From the NCBI RefSeq assembly GCF_018860155.1, contig NZ_JAHKNI010000014.1, forward strand, positions 124,001 through 188,000: a stretch of DNA of 64,000 bases, in the 5' to 3' direction. Below are positions 34,771-42,924 of the stretch, one piece after another. Numbering within the stretch: position 1 is the stretch's first letter; each line of letters begins with the position of its first letter. The DNA comes from Nocardia albiluteola (GTDB lineage: Bacteria; Actinomycetota; Actinomycetes; Mycobacteriales; Mycobacteriaceae). Below the pieces are notes generated by a model. That model worked only from the letters and a program-made list of their open reading frames with translations. It did no database searches and had not been told where the DNA came from. The position numbers and the translations under genes are program-made.

Positions 34771-35478
34771 TTACTCCTTCGTAGTGGTGGGATTGCCGAA
34801 GGTCTCGCCGTTGGGGCCTTCGAATATCGGGTAGGTGTGGCCGTTGGTGGCCGGACCCGCCGATAGCGCGCCGGCGTCTGTGGTACCGGTGAGCAGTTCG
34901 GGGGCGAGCCGGTACCTTGGTCCGGACGTCGGACGGAACGGGGCCTGCTCGATCTGCTCGGCCGCGATATCCAGGCGCAGCCGCTCGGTACGCGACACGC
35001 GGGCGCGGGCCAGCCAACTGTTGCGGGACTCGATGAACTCGTGCAGCAGCGCCTCGCGGTGCCCGTGCCAGTCGTGGAGCCAGGGACTGACGGGTCGGCG
35101 GTACAGCTGCATGTCGGCGAAGTGGATCTCGGCGACCAGCTCGGGCACGGTCAGCTCACCCATGGTGGTAACCGCCCTCGCGGTGTTCAGCAGTTCGGGC
35201 CGGAACCCGTTGCGTACCTCCGCATCATGGGTTTCACGGTCGCGCTCAGCCTGGTCGACAATGGCCAAGTTCCGGCGGTCCCGCTCGGCACGCTCGGCAC
35301 GGATCCGGTCGGATTCAGCGCGCTCTGCGGGCGTCAGCCGATGCCGCGCCCACTGCTCGGCGACCGTGTCCCACAGGTCGAACTCGATCAGCACGAACGA
35401 GCCCGCCAGCATGGCTGCGAACGCAGTCAATCCGGCGGCACCGCCGAGGGCGATGGGTCGTATATCGTTGCGTTTCAT
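34771..35478 (-). CDS. Uncharacterised ICE protein with one N-terminal membrane segment
   Basis: 235 residues; start chosen at the ATG with AAAGGA 6 nt upstream. One membrane segment at ~10-32 (LGGAAGLTAFAAMLAGSFVLI), then a long charged helical region (RAESDRIRAERAERDRRN, QAERDRETHD) and a Pro/Gly-rich end. Predicted anchored in the membrane with the bulk on one side. It is 6 bp upstream of the 860-residue gene. Possibly a transfer-apparatus accessory; function unknown. Confidence 0.55.
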   Translation of the reverse strand: MKRNDIRPIALGGAAGLTAFAAMLAGSFVLIEFDLWDTVAEQWARHRLTPAERAESDRIRAERAERDRRNLAIVDQAERDRETHDAEVRNGFRPELLNTARAVTTMGELTVPELVAEIHFADMQLYRRPVSPWLHDWHGHREALLHEFIESRNSWLARARVSRTERLRLDIAAEQIEQAPFRPTSGPRYRLAPELLTGTTDAGALSAGPATNGHTYPIFEGPNGETFGNPTTTKE

Positions 35479-35512
35479 AGTGATTCCTTTCAACGAGGTG
35501 TTCCGATATCGG

Positions 35513-36604
35513 TTATGCGGCGTCGTTCAGGTCGAATAGTGGATCCATGGAGTCGAACAGCGGGTCGATGCCGCAATTGACTGAGCACAGCGAGGTCCGA
35601 GCCATCGCCTCGACGGTGTCGGGGTCATCGACCGCCCCGCCCCACCCCCACTTCTTGCGGTGATCCGGAATATCGGTCCGGTCGGCGATCTCGGCTTCGA
35701 CCTCGTTGATCTGCTGGATGAACGGGTCGTCCGGGTACGCGGCACGCCACCGGTCGGGCTCCCCCGCAGTGGCGTTGGACAGGCAGCCACACTCGCCGGA
35801 CATGCCGAGCACCTGAGCGACCGGGTTTTGTGGCACATCCGGCACCAGGAGTCGATACGCACGCAGGTCCGCTTTGTGCCACACCGCCAACGGCGACACC
35901 CACACCACCGTGCCGCGCGGGTCCGCGTACGGGATCGTCGATCTGACCTTCGACTCCGGTCGGCGCCGACCCGCGATGAATATCACCCGCTGGGTCTTGG
36001 ATCCGCTGATGCCCAAGTCGTGTGGCACCCTCGCCAGGGCGCGTTCCTTGAGCCGCTGATACATGACCGCGTGCGCGGCCGGGCCCGGGAATCCTCCCGG
36101 CCACGCCTGCACCAGCTCCCCGGTCTTGCGGCTGCGCGCCATCACCGTCCCACGGACCAGATCGAAGTAACCCTTGCCCGGCTCCGGGGAGTGCTCGATC
36201 AACGGCACTCCCCACGCAGTAGCGGTGGTGCGCACGAATTCGCGGGTGGCCTCGATACCGGTGCCGGTGTTGGCGTGCACGTGATGGGTCGTCACGTCCC
36301 GGAACAGGTTCGCGACGGTGTACGAGTCGTTCCCGCCCGAGACCAGCGAGCAAATCCCGGCGATCTCCTTGCCGGAGGTGTGTTCCTCGATTGCCCGCTG
36401 AAATTTGTTCCGCGACAATACGATCAGCGCGCGGACGCGGGCCTCTCGCTCCGAGCGGGTCAACCGCACCACCAGCTCCAGCGGTGTCGGATACTCCGGA
36501 TGCGGATCGAGCGGATCGTGCTCGATCGGGACATCATCGTCGAACCCGAACGCCAGCGTCGACGCCGGCGGACGATGTCGGGAGGTACGCGCATAACCGC
36601 CCAT
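35513..36604 (-). CDS. PP-loop ATPase / PAPS-reductase-family protein
   Basis: 363 residues; ATG overlaps the upstream stop as TGATG. The PP-loop is visible as CSLVSGGNDS at ~95-104 (SGGxDS), followed by HVHANTGTG and ATREFVRTTATAWG, the arrangement of phosphoadenosine-phosphosulfate reductase-like proteins. Cys residues in the C-terminal half (SGECGCLSNA; a later SLCSVNCGID) could bind a metal or Fe-S cluster. Members occur in sulfur assimilation, DndC DNA modification and many phages and elements. No dnd partners are nearby, so a role in element DNA or tRNA modification is only inference. Confidence 0.7.
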   Translation of the reverse strand: MGGYARTSRHRPPASTLAFGFDDDVPIEHDPLDPHPEYPTPLELVVRLTRSEREARVRALIVLSRNKFQRAIEEHTSGKEIAGICSLVSGGNDSYTVANLFRDVTTHHVHANTGTGIEATREFVRTTATAWGVPLIEHSPEPGKGYFDLVRGTVMARSRKTGELVQAWPGGFPGPAAHAVMYQRLKERALARVPHDLGISGSKTQRVIFIAGRRRPESKVRSTIPYADPRGTVVWVSPLAVWHKADLRAYRLLVPDVPQNPVAQVLGMSGECGCLSNATAGEPDRWRAAYPDDPFIQQINEVEAEIADRTDIPDHRKKWGWGGAVDDPDTVEAMARTSLCSVNCGIDPLFDSMDPLFDLNDAA

Positions 36605-37113
36605 CACTCCCCCACCTCCCCAGAGGCCGTACGGCGAGCCTCGTAGGCGCCGCGCCGCTCGGCCAGGCGAGTCACCCGTTCACGCAGCCGCCCGTAGTTC
36701 TCGGCGGTGGAGCCGGTGAGCATGCGGGTGGTGTCGATGGGTCCGGGGCGTCCGGCGCAGTGCCACCAGGCGAAAGCCGCCAGCGCGAGCACGTACAGGG
36801 CCAGCGGGCCCGGCAGCGGCAGCACCGCTACCGCCGTGGCTCCCGCGCCGGTCGCCGCGACGGCCGGACCCCAGATCCGCAGGCTGTCACGGGTTTTCGT
36901 GATCCGGGAGACATGCGGGGCCACGGTGCGACCCACCGTCCCACCGTCGGGCACGACGGGTACCAGCTGGGTAGCCAGCTGCGCGGCGGCGGATCCGGCC
37001 ATGTCCGCGCTCAGCGCGTCCAGGATCTGCTGTTCGCGGGCCTGCTCGGCGGCGTTGCGGGCGCCCAGCTCCTCGCCGCGGTCCTCGGGATCGATCGGGT
37101 TCGGTGTAGACAT
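36604..37113 (-). CDS. Small ICE membrane protein
   Basis: 169 residues. Soluble N-terminal ~80 residues (EEAGARN-like helical start, then a TVGRTVAPHVSRITKTRDSLR segment), two adjacent membrane segments (~82-120, with LPLPGPLALYVLALAAFAWW) and a charged C-terminal helix. It lies between the coupling ATPase and the PP-loop gene, overlapping the latter. Probably a transfer-apparatus component; family not recognised. Confidence 0.55.
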   Translation of the reverse strand: MSTPNPIDPEDRGEELGARNAAEQAREQQILDALSADMAGSAAAQLATQLVPVVPDGGTVGRTVAPHVSRITKTRDSLRIWGPAVAATGAGATAVAVLPLPGPLALYVLALAAFAWWHCAGRPGPIDTTRMLTGSTAENYGRLRERVTRLAERRGAYEARRTASGEVGE

Positions 37114-37143
37114 GATCGGTAACTCCTTGTCGTACAGGTGGTT

Positions 37144-39279
37144 TCAGGCGGGACGGTGGGGCAGTTCGATCACCGGCGCCAAGCCGTCGCCGTCGCCGGA
37201 TTCGGCGGGTCCGATGAAGTCGCCCAGGCCCGGCAGTGGCCGGATCCGGGTCAGTTCGGCGTCGTCGAGCGGGGACACTCGGCCCCAGCGGGCGCGTCCG
37301 CCGGCGACCTGGACGACGTCGCCTTTGGCCATGGCGCGCAGCCGGTTCGGCGGGACGAGGAATTGGTCGCTGGCCTGCACGTTGCCCTCGTCGCCGTGGG
37401 CGGTGCCGCCGATCAGCTTGCGGGACAGCTCGAACTTGGGGCGGGTGCCGTAGATCTTGCTGATCACTTCCGGGTCGGTGGAACGGCCCAGCAGGCTGCC
37501 ACCCGACGCCGCGGCGACCAGGGCGGTGCGGTTGTCGTCGTCGTGGCCCAGGCCCTGCCAGGACTGCGCGATCCACCACGACCCGATCCCGGCCTTGCGC
37601 AGCCGCTCGACCCACTTCACCGCGCGGGTCTTGCCATCGGACACGGCACTGAATTCGTCGACGACCATCAGGGAGGTGCGGCCGTGCTGCTTGTCGGCGA
37701 GCTGCTCGAACATCGTTCCCAGGGCGCCGAACTGGGCGCGGGCCCGGTCGGGGGTCTTCACGCCCTCCAGCACGATGTACAGGACGTCGAAGTCGGTCAG
37801 CTGCTTGTCGCCGTCGAACGCCGTGCCGAGTGACCGGTACAGGTTCGCGAATTCCGAACGCGCGGAGTTCATCACCGGCTGCTTGCCGTCGATCGTGGAT
37901 GCGATCTCCATGTCCACGCCCACCACACCGGTCCACGGAGTGACTCCGGCGTCACCGCCCCACAGCTTGCACAGTTTCCCGAAATCGAATCGGGACAGGA
38001 ACTCCAGCCAGCTGCGGGGCGGGTTGTGCCCTATCGGTGTCGGGACCCCGCCGATCCGCTCCACCCGCGCCGGAACGTCGACGATCAGGTGGATCAGGTT
38101 CTCGCGGATCTCGTGGAAATACCGTTCGGTGTCCGTGGTCGGCGTGCTGCCGCCGGAGATCATCGCCGACAGGATCGAGCGCAGATCATCCACGATCCCC
38201 TGCTGCACCTTCGGCGCCTTCGTGTCGAAATCCGCGCCGGGCCACATCGCAAGCGACACATCCTGCGGGAAGGTCCCGATCCGTTCGGGCCGAACACCCA
38301 ACGCCGTAAACCATTTCCGCACCCGCGCGGCGACCTTGCGGGACTCCGGTCCGCCGTTGCAGTCGACCACGATCACAAGCGGTCGGCCGGGTCGATCCCG
38401 CCGCCACCACTGCCGATGCCTCATCCACGTGGTGATGAACCACGACCACAACACCCGCAGCATCAACGTCGTCTTGCCCGACCCGGACGACGCGACCGAG
38501 GTCATGTGCTCGGCCACGTTGATCCACGGCAGGATCAGACGGGTCTCGGTGCCACCCCACAGCGAGCGCAGCATGCTCTTTGGCGGGGCCTGATCGGTCT
38601 CGCTCGACAACCGCCCGATCACCAACTGTGGGTTCAACCCGCCCGTGGTGCCGGGCAGGCGCCGGCGCGACAGGCGTGCCGCGGCGCGCTGCTCACGCTG
38701 CGTCTGCGCCCACAGTGCCCGCTCGGTGCGCGCGGTGTTCTGCAGCCCGACCGTGGCCAGCCGGGTCCGGAAATGGGCGTGTACCAGGGTCGCGACCATC
38801 CACGCGGCCGGGATCAGCAGCGAGGCCATACCGGCCATTCCGCCCACGAACTGGCCTGCCAGGAACTCGTGCGCGGCCCGGGTGAAGTCGTGGACCGGGG
38901 CGAAAACGTCCCACGCCCACAGCGCGGCGGTGCCCGGCATCACCAGCAGCGACGCGAACATCCAGTTCCGTAGCCGGACCGGTTTCCAGCCCAGCAGCGT
39001 GGCCGGGGCCAGGATCGCCAGCACGCCGATCAGGACCGCGACCAGGCACACCGCACCCAACAGCGCGTCGTGCCCGACGCTGTCCCAATGCCATTTCGAG
39101 AAATCCGGCAACCACCCCAGCGGGTCGTGCTTGAGACCGATCGGCGGCATCGTCGGATGAACATGAATACCCGGCTGCTCCACCGCCCCCGTCGCTGCCG
39201 GTGTCGGCATCGCTGGTGGGACGGTCGCGGATCCGTCCGATGCGCAGTCGGCTGGGGTAACCAAATCGATGCAGGTCAT
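37144..39279 (-). CDS. Type IV coupling protein-like conjugation ATPase (TraD/TraG type)
   Basis: 711 residues. Two groups of membrane segments between ~70 and 165, then a RecA-like ATPase: Walker A ASSGSGKTTLML at ~261-272 and Walker B SLMVVDEFSAVS at ~532-543, followed by WWIAQSWQGL (sensor region). Such ATPases link DNA to the secretion channel during conjugation. It overlaps the downstream replication-relaxation gene by 4 bp. It differs from the single FtsK-like TraB of Streptomyces elements by its longer membrane N-terminus. Confidence 0.8.
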   Translation of the reverse strand: MTCIDLVTPADCASDGSATVPPAMPTPAATGAVEQPGIHVHPTMPPIGLKHDPLGWLPDFSKWHWDSVGHDALLGAVCLVAVLIGVLAILAPATLLGWKPVRLRNWMFASLLVMPGTAALWAWDVFAPVHDFTRAAHEFLAGQFVGGMAGMASLLIPAAWMVATLVHAHFRTRLATVGLQNTARTERALWAQTQREQRAAARLSRRRLPGTTGGLNPQLVIGRLSSETDQAPPKSMLRSLWGGTETRLILPWINVAEHMTSVASSGSGKTTLMLRVLWSWFITTWMRHRQWWRRDRPGRPLVIVVDCNGGPESRKVAARVRKWFTALGVRPERIGTFPQDVSLAMWPGADFDTKAPKVQQGIVDDLRSILSAMISGGSTPTTDTERYFHEIRENLIHLIVDVPARVERIGGVPTPIGHNPPRSWLEFLSRFDFGKLCKLWGGDAGVTPWTGVVGVDMEIASTIDGKQPVMNSARSEFANLYRSLGTAFDGDKQLTDFDVLYIVLEGVKTPDRARAQFGALGTMFEQLADKQHGRTSLMVVDEFSAVSDGKTRAVKWVERLRKAGIGSWWIAQSWQGLGHDDDNRTALVAAASGGSLLGRSTDPEVISKIYGTRPKFELSRKLIGGTAHGDEGNVQASDQFLVPPNRLRAMAKGDVVQVAGGRARWGRVSPLDDAELTRIRPLPGLGDFIGPAESGDGDGLAPVIELPHRPA

Positions 39280-40058
39280 GATCCGACCGCCTTTCCATCG
39301 TCGTCGTTCGTGTTCGAGTCCTGGGAGATTTCGTGATCAGCGGCTCCGCCCGCGATCACCCGGAGCCCGGGACGCGAAGCAGGAGAAGACGATTCGGCTT
39401 GTTGCGGCGCCAACGTGTCGTCCAGGTCCAGCAGACGCATCTGCGGCTCGCCCGGGCCGCCCAAATCCGCTGAGGCAGCGCGGATCACGTTCTTCACCGC
39501 CTCCCCGCGGCAGTAGTACGTCAACCGGGCACACCCGGCCTGCTTGGCGACCGCCAACGCTTGCACCACCGCCGACCGCGCCGCCGCAGCGTTCTTCGCG
39601 GTCAGCTCCACCTCCACCGCCCGCAAATCACCCTCACTGGTGAAATACCGGCCGTCGTGAACGTGCGGGCGAGACTGTCCGGCCGGGGTCACGCCGATCT
39701 CGGCGTGCAACAACCGTTCGGGAATCCAACGGTCCAGATCCAGTCCGGTGAGTTTGAGCCGCAGCTCCAGCACAGCCCTGGTGTGCGCGGCCATCTTCGG
39801 CGTCGGCACCCAATACCGCACCGACCTGTCGAGCAGCGCCTCACACGCCGACCTCGTCGGATACACCCACATCGCGCCAGGTACTGGCCGCACACGGTTG
39901 GCGCTGATCATGTGCGCTTTCTGCCACCGCGCCACGATCCGATAGGCCCGCGACCGGCTCACGCCCAGCATGGATGCCACCAAATCCAGTGGCGCGCCGT
40001 ACATCTCGGCCAGGATCGTCAGCACCACCATGTCGCGGGCGGAAAACTGAATGGTCAT
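39276..40058 (-). CDS. Replication-relaxation family protein
   Basis: 260 residues; ATG overlaps the upstream stop (ATGA). N-terminal winged helix (~5-65: MVVLTILAEMYGAPLDLVASML, RSRAYRIVARWQKAHMI), then a nuclease-like alpha/beta region with an EVELTAK motif (~140-146) and TYYCRGEAVKNVI. This matches the 'replication-relaxation' (Replic_Relax) family of actinobacterial plasmids and integrative elements. It is the best candidate here for initiating DNA processing, as no canonical relaxase is present. Confidence 0.7.
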   Translation of the reverse strand: MTIQFSARDMVVLTILAEMYGAPLDLVASMLGVSRSRAYRIVARWQKAHMISANRVRPVPGAMWVYPTRSACEALLDRSVRYWVPTPKMAAHTRAVLELRLKLTGLDLDRWIPERLLHAEIGVTPAGQSRPHVHDGRYFTSEGDLRAVEVELTAKNAAAARSAVVQALAVAKQAGCARLTYYCRGEAVKNVIRAASADLGGPGEPQMRLLDLDDTLAPQQAESSSPASRPGLRVIAGGAADHEISQDSNTNDDDGKAVGS

Positions 40059-40489
40059 CGCTCCATCCCTTCGCGTTCGGCGCTGCGGGTCATCGCATCG
40101 GCCAGGGCATTGCCCGTGCTCGCGTAGCCCGCCAGCGCGCTGGTAGATGAGCCCCATGCCGAATCCGGCTCGACGACCTGCTCGCCATCGCTGCCCGTGG
40201 TCTGCTCGAACTCGCTGCGGTCGAAGCCGTGCCGCTCAGCGGCCCGAAACTGGTGTTCCCGAGTCGCTTTCGCCAGCGCGGTCAGCTGGGCCTCGGTCGG
40301 GGGCCGTTTGGGCGCGCTCTTGTCGATGTCGTACAGGTACGCAACCTGCTCGCGGCCGTGCCGCCGAAACGGCACCTTGCCCGCGATGTCCTGCCCGTTC
40401 GGGCGCAAACCCTCCTCGGCCAGCTGGCGACGAGTCCGCAGGTGCGGCGGCGCCATACGCCACCTGTAGGTCGGGATGCCCTCACTCAC
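40055..40489 (-). CDS. RRQL-motif protein with shared C-terminal tail
   Basis: 144 residues from a GTG overlapping the upstream stop. The N-terminal ~70 residues (PPHLRTRRQLAEEGLRPNGQ, then VAYLYDIDKSAPKRPPT) match 'RRQL motif' proteins of actinobacterial mobile elements, but the usual zinc-binding Cys residues are not seen. The C-terminus ends SALAGYASTGNALADAM then REGMER, nearly the same tail as two other element proteins. Function unknown. Confidence 0.6.
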   Translation of the reverse strand: MSEGIPTYRWRMAPPHLRTRRQLAEEGLRPNGQDIAGKVPFRRHGREQVAYLYDIDKSAPKRPPTEAQLTALAKATREHQFRAAERHGFDRSEFEQTTGSDGEQVVEPDSAWGSSTSALAGYASTGNALADAMTRSAEREGMER

Positions 40490-40649
40490 CAGCCACCCCC
40501 GACATCTGCCCCAACCCGCCGTCGGTAGCCGCGAACGACCGCCCGATCTCGGCGCGCGACCTGGCAACGATCTCGTCGAGATCCGGCCAAGCCACGACCG
40601 CGCAAACCTCGTCGATCACGACCACGGTCCGGTCGATTCGCCGCGTCAT
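40482..40649 (-). CDS. Small ICE protein, 55 residues
   Basis: The ATG at 40649 overlaps the upstream stop (ATGA), and its own stop overlaps the next start (GTGAGTGA), so it is translated within the operon. Sequence starts MTRRIDRTVVVIDEVCAVVA and is a short beta-alpha protein without recognisable family. Function unknown. Confidence 0.55.
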   Translation of the reverse strand: MTRRIDRTVVVIDEVCAVVAWPDLDEIVARSRAEIGRSFAATDGGLGQMSGVAGE

Positions 40650-41077
40650 CGGGCCACCCCCGGCGACTGCGTGGCACACTGCGCAGGTGCCGCGGCGTTC
40701 GCGGCCGGGGTGAACGGGTACGACGAGGCCGGAGTGCACACCATCACCACCGGCGCCGGCGCCTCACGGCCGCCGAACAACATGCAGCCCATCGCCAGCC
40801 CAGCAGCGAATATCCCCGCCGCGGCCCACAGGTACAGCCGCGCCCGGATCTCGCCTGGCGTCCTCGACCGGATCACCCGCCGCCCGTGAACCGGCATCTG
40901 GACCGGCATCGGCGCGAAGACTGGCTGATAGACCAGCCCCTCCTCCGGCCGCTGATCGGCCCGGAATGCGGCCCCGACAATCGAAGTCGCGCCCGGCTGC
41001 CACAGGTCGGTAATCCCTAGCGGCTGCTCGGTCACCGGGTTGTACACCAGCTCGTAGCGGTCAGGTTCGTGGTTCAT
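40646..41077 (-). CDS. ICE single-pass membrane protein
   Basis: 143 residues; ATG overlaps the stop of the preceding small gene. A soluble Pro-rich N-terminal half (~1-85), one membrane segment (~88-107, LYLWAAAGIFAAGLAMGCMLF) and a short Ala/Pro-rich C-terminal domain with two Cys residues that could form a disulfide outside the membrane. Probably part of the transfer apparatus. Family not recognised. Confidence 0.55.
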   Translation of the reverse strand: MNHEPDRYELVYNPVTEQPLGITDLWQPGATSIVGAAFRADQRPEEGLVYQPVFAPMPVQMPVHGRRVIRSRTPGEIRARLYLWAAAGIFAAGLAMGCMLFGGREAPAPVVMVCTPASSYPFTPAANAAAPAQCATQSPGVAR

Positions 41078-41223
41078 CGCCGCGCACCCCCTCGCGGACG
41101 ACGCCGCCACGCGGCCCACAGCACCATCAGGAACACCACGGCCAGCGCGGTGCTCGGCGACCACAGGAACAGCAGAATCGCCAGAATCAGCGGGATAGCC
41201 AGAATCTCCGTCGCGAGCCTCAT
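41074..41223 (-). CDS. Tiny ICE membrane protein, 49 residues
   Basis: Starts at the ATG overlapping the upstream stop and ends in an ATGA overlap with the next gene. Almost entirely two hydrophobic segments (ILAIPLILAILLFLW and TALAVVFLMVLWAAW) followed by a basic tail RRRPRGGARR. Typical of small conjugation-operon membrane proteins. Function unknown. Confidence 0.6.
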   Translation of the reverse strand: MRLATEILAIPLILAILLFLWSPSTALAVVFLMVLWAAWRRRPRGGARR

Positions 41224-41792
41224 TCCCAACCACCACCCCGGCCGTAGTCGGTCGTGTCGTTGTCCCCGGGCTCGTAGTCCTCGACGTCGGTGGCGTCGAG
41301 CATGTAGGCACGAATCTCGCGCTGATGCCGTTCGCAGTCCTCGGCGTGACCGGACTCGTTGTCGGCCGGATGCCCATTCCATGGACCCCGGTCATTCACC
41401 CGCTGCCCGCACGAGGTGCACGTCCATCGCGTGTAGGCGTCCGCACGCCAGCTGTACCCGTTCAGAAGCGCAACGCGTTCGAACGCTTCGATGGCCGAGT
41501 CATCGACCTCGTCCGGGTCGATCTTCAACGTGGCGGCGATCTCCACCCATGAACAGCCGTGCCCGCGAGCCTTATTGACGTACTCGGTCACCAATCCACG
41601 AGCGATGTCGATGAAGTTCTCCGCGACCTCCACCGCCTGCAGGTAATCGACCGGCACGTCATGGTCACCGAAGTTGTGACCCGTGAACTGCGAGATCAAC
41701 GGCTCTCGTGTGATCGCAGCATCGCCATGCTCATCACGCAGTTGCGTGAACACCAGCCGCTCGAGACGGCTCCGGATATCCCAGCTATCCAT
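41220..41792 (-). CDS. ICE protein with HTH-like region and C-terminal zinc motif
   Basis: 190 residues; ATG overlaps the upstream stop as TGATG. The middle (~70-110, TEYVNKARGHGCSWVEIAATLKI) reads as a helix-turn-helix. The C-terminal part has a probable zinc-binding Cys2-His/Cys-His cluster (CTSCGQRVND ... GHAEDCERHQ). The acidic end is YEPGDNDTTDYG. It follows the excisionase gene and may be an operon activator or a DNA-binding accessory factor. Confidence 0.6.
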   Translation of the reverse strand: MDSWDIRSRLERLVFTQLRDEHGDAAITREPLISQFTGHNFGDHDVPVDYLQAVEVAENFIDIARGLVTEYVNKARGHGCSWVEIAATLKIDPDEVDDSAIEAFERVALLNGYSWRADAYTRWTCTSCGQRVNDRGPWNGHPADNESGHAEDCERHQREIRAYMLDATDVEDYEPGDNDTTDYGRGGGWE

Positions 41793-42022
41793 CACGCCAC
41801 CCCGCGTGCATCGGCACCGAGCGGACGCGCCAGCGCCTGCAGCTCACTGCGGCTCACGAACAGCAGCCGCGGCCCCTGCCGATAGCCCTCCAGCAGCTCG
41901 CGGTCGATCCAGCGGCGAATGGTCTTGGGATGAACGCCACCAGCCAACTGGGCTGCTGCGCGGAGCGTGATGAGGTCGCTCGGGAGCTGATCCGTAGCGC
42001 CGGGACTTCCGTTCCTACGCAT
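41792..42022 (-). CDS. Excisionase-like / MerR-type helix-turn-helix protein
   Basis: 76 residues; AGGAGGG lies 4 nt before the ATG. Small winged-helix DNA-binding fold of the HTH_17/excisionase type: LITLRAAAQLAGGVHPKTIRRWIDRELLEGYRQG, then RLLFVSRSEL. In integrative elements of this kind such proteins act as recombination directionality factors (Xis). It is the first gene of the long minus-strand operon and is divergent from the DUF5919 regulator, so it may also mark the induced state of the element. Confidence 0.75.
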   Translation of the reverse strand: MRRNGSPGATDQLPSDLITLRAAAQLAGGVHPKTIRRWIDRELLEGYRQGPRLLFVSRSELQALARPLGADARGVA

Positions 42023-42030
42023 GTACCCTC

Positions 42031-42066
42031 CTGTGTCTCTCCATATCGGAACTGATTGGGACACAG
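42031..42066. promoter_or_regulatory. Operator candidate in the divergent xis/regulator promoter
   Basis: CTGTGTC (42031-42037) and GACACAG (42060-42066) form a 7-bp inverted repeat spaced by 22 bp, directly upstream of the excisionase-like gene. Two AGACGTC boxes (42118-42124 and 42149-42155) lie nearer the regulator. These are likely regulator sites controlling the transfer operon. Confidence 0.45.
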
Positions 42067-42170
42067 CAAGATTCGCGCCAACTTAGGGGACTACATCACC
42101 CGATATCAGCTCTTGCGCAGACGTCTTCCGAACAAGTAAGATGTCCCTAGACGTCCCCGGAGGAGCCCAG

Positions 42171-42914
42171 ATGCCAAACGATCGACTCCGCGAAGCTCTG
42201 ATGCGTTGTGACCTGACGCCGGAAAGCGCCGCTGAAGCTCTCGAGGTCAACGCGAAGACCGTCGAGCGTTGGGTCACCCAGGACCGAATCCCCTACCCGC
42301 GCCACCGCCACAAGATCGCGACGCTGGTTCGCGAGAGCGAGTCGTATTTGTGGCCCGACGCGGTCTCGATGGATCGGAAGATCGAGATTGCGGACTCAGA
42401 GGTGATCAAGGTGTATCCACACCGGAACGTCATCCCGGGCGACCTCTGGACAAAGTTGCTTACCGACACGACAGAACAAATCGACATCCTGGTGCTGGCC
42501 GGCCTGTTCTTCGCCGAGGATCCCGCGTTGAAGAAGACGATCCAGCGGAAGACCCAGGACGGCGTCAAGATTCGCCTGCTGTTCGGGAACCCGAACGCTG
42601 ACGAGGCCGGAAAACGCGCAAGCGAGGAACGCCTGGCCGAGGGAACGGTATCTGCACGGATCAGCAATGCCCTGGCCTTGATCCGCCCGATCACAGAGCT
42701 GGACGGCGTCGAGCTGCGGCTCCATAAGACGACGCTCTACAACTCGATTTTCCGGTTCGACAACCAGATGGTTGTGAATATGCACGCCTACGGACTCCCC
42801 GGCGCGCACGCACCCGCTATGCATCTCCGCCAGCTCCCATCCGGGGACCTCTTCGAGACCTATATGACCAGCTTCGAACACGTATGGAGCGAATCGACGC
42901 CGCACGAACTCTAA
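42171..42914 (+). CDS. HTH regulator with C-terminal DUF5919 (PLD-like) domain
   Basis: 247 residues; GGAGGAG lies 5 nt upstream of the ATG. N-terminal XRE-type helix-turn-helix (~12-55, SAAEALEVNAKTVERWVTQDRIPYP), then a C-terminal domain with DILVLAGLFFAEDP, VKIRLLFGNPNADE and LRLHKTTLYNSIFRFDNQM (H-x-T...N). This matches the DUF5919, phospholipase-D-like regulators found beside NUDIX genes in actinobacterial integrative elements. It probably represses or activates the divergent transfer operon in response to a ligand. Confidence 0.75.
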   Translation: MPNDRLREALMRCDLTPESAAEALEVNAKTVERWVTQDRIPYPRHRHKIATLVRESESYLWPDAVSMDRKIEIADSEVIKVYPHRNVIPGDLWTKLLTDTTEQIDILVLAGLFFAEDPALKKTIQRKTQDGVKIRLLFGNPNADEAGKRASEERLAEGTVSARISNALALIRPITELDGVELRLHKTTLYNSIFRFDNQMVVNMHAYGLPGAHAPAMHLRQLPSGDLFETYMTSFEHVWSESTPHEL

Positions 42915-42924
42915 ACTTGGCGAC

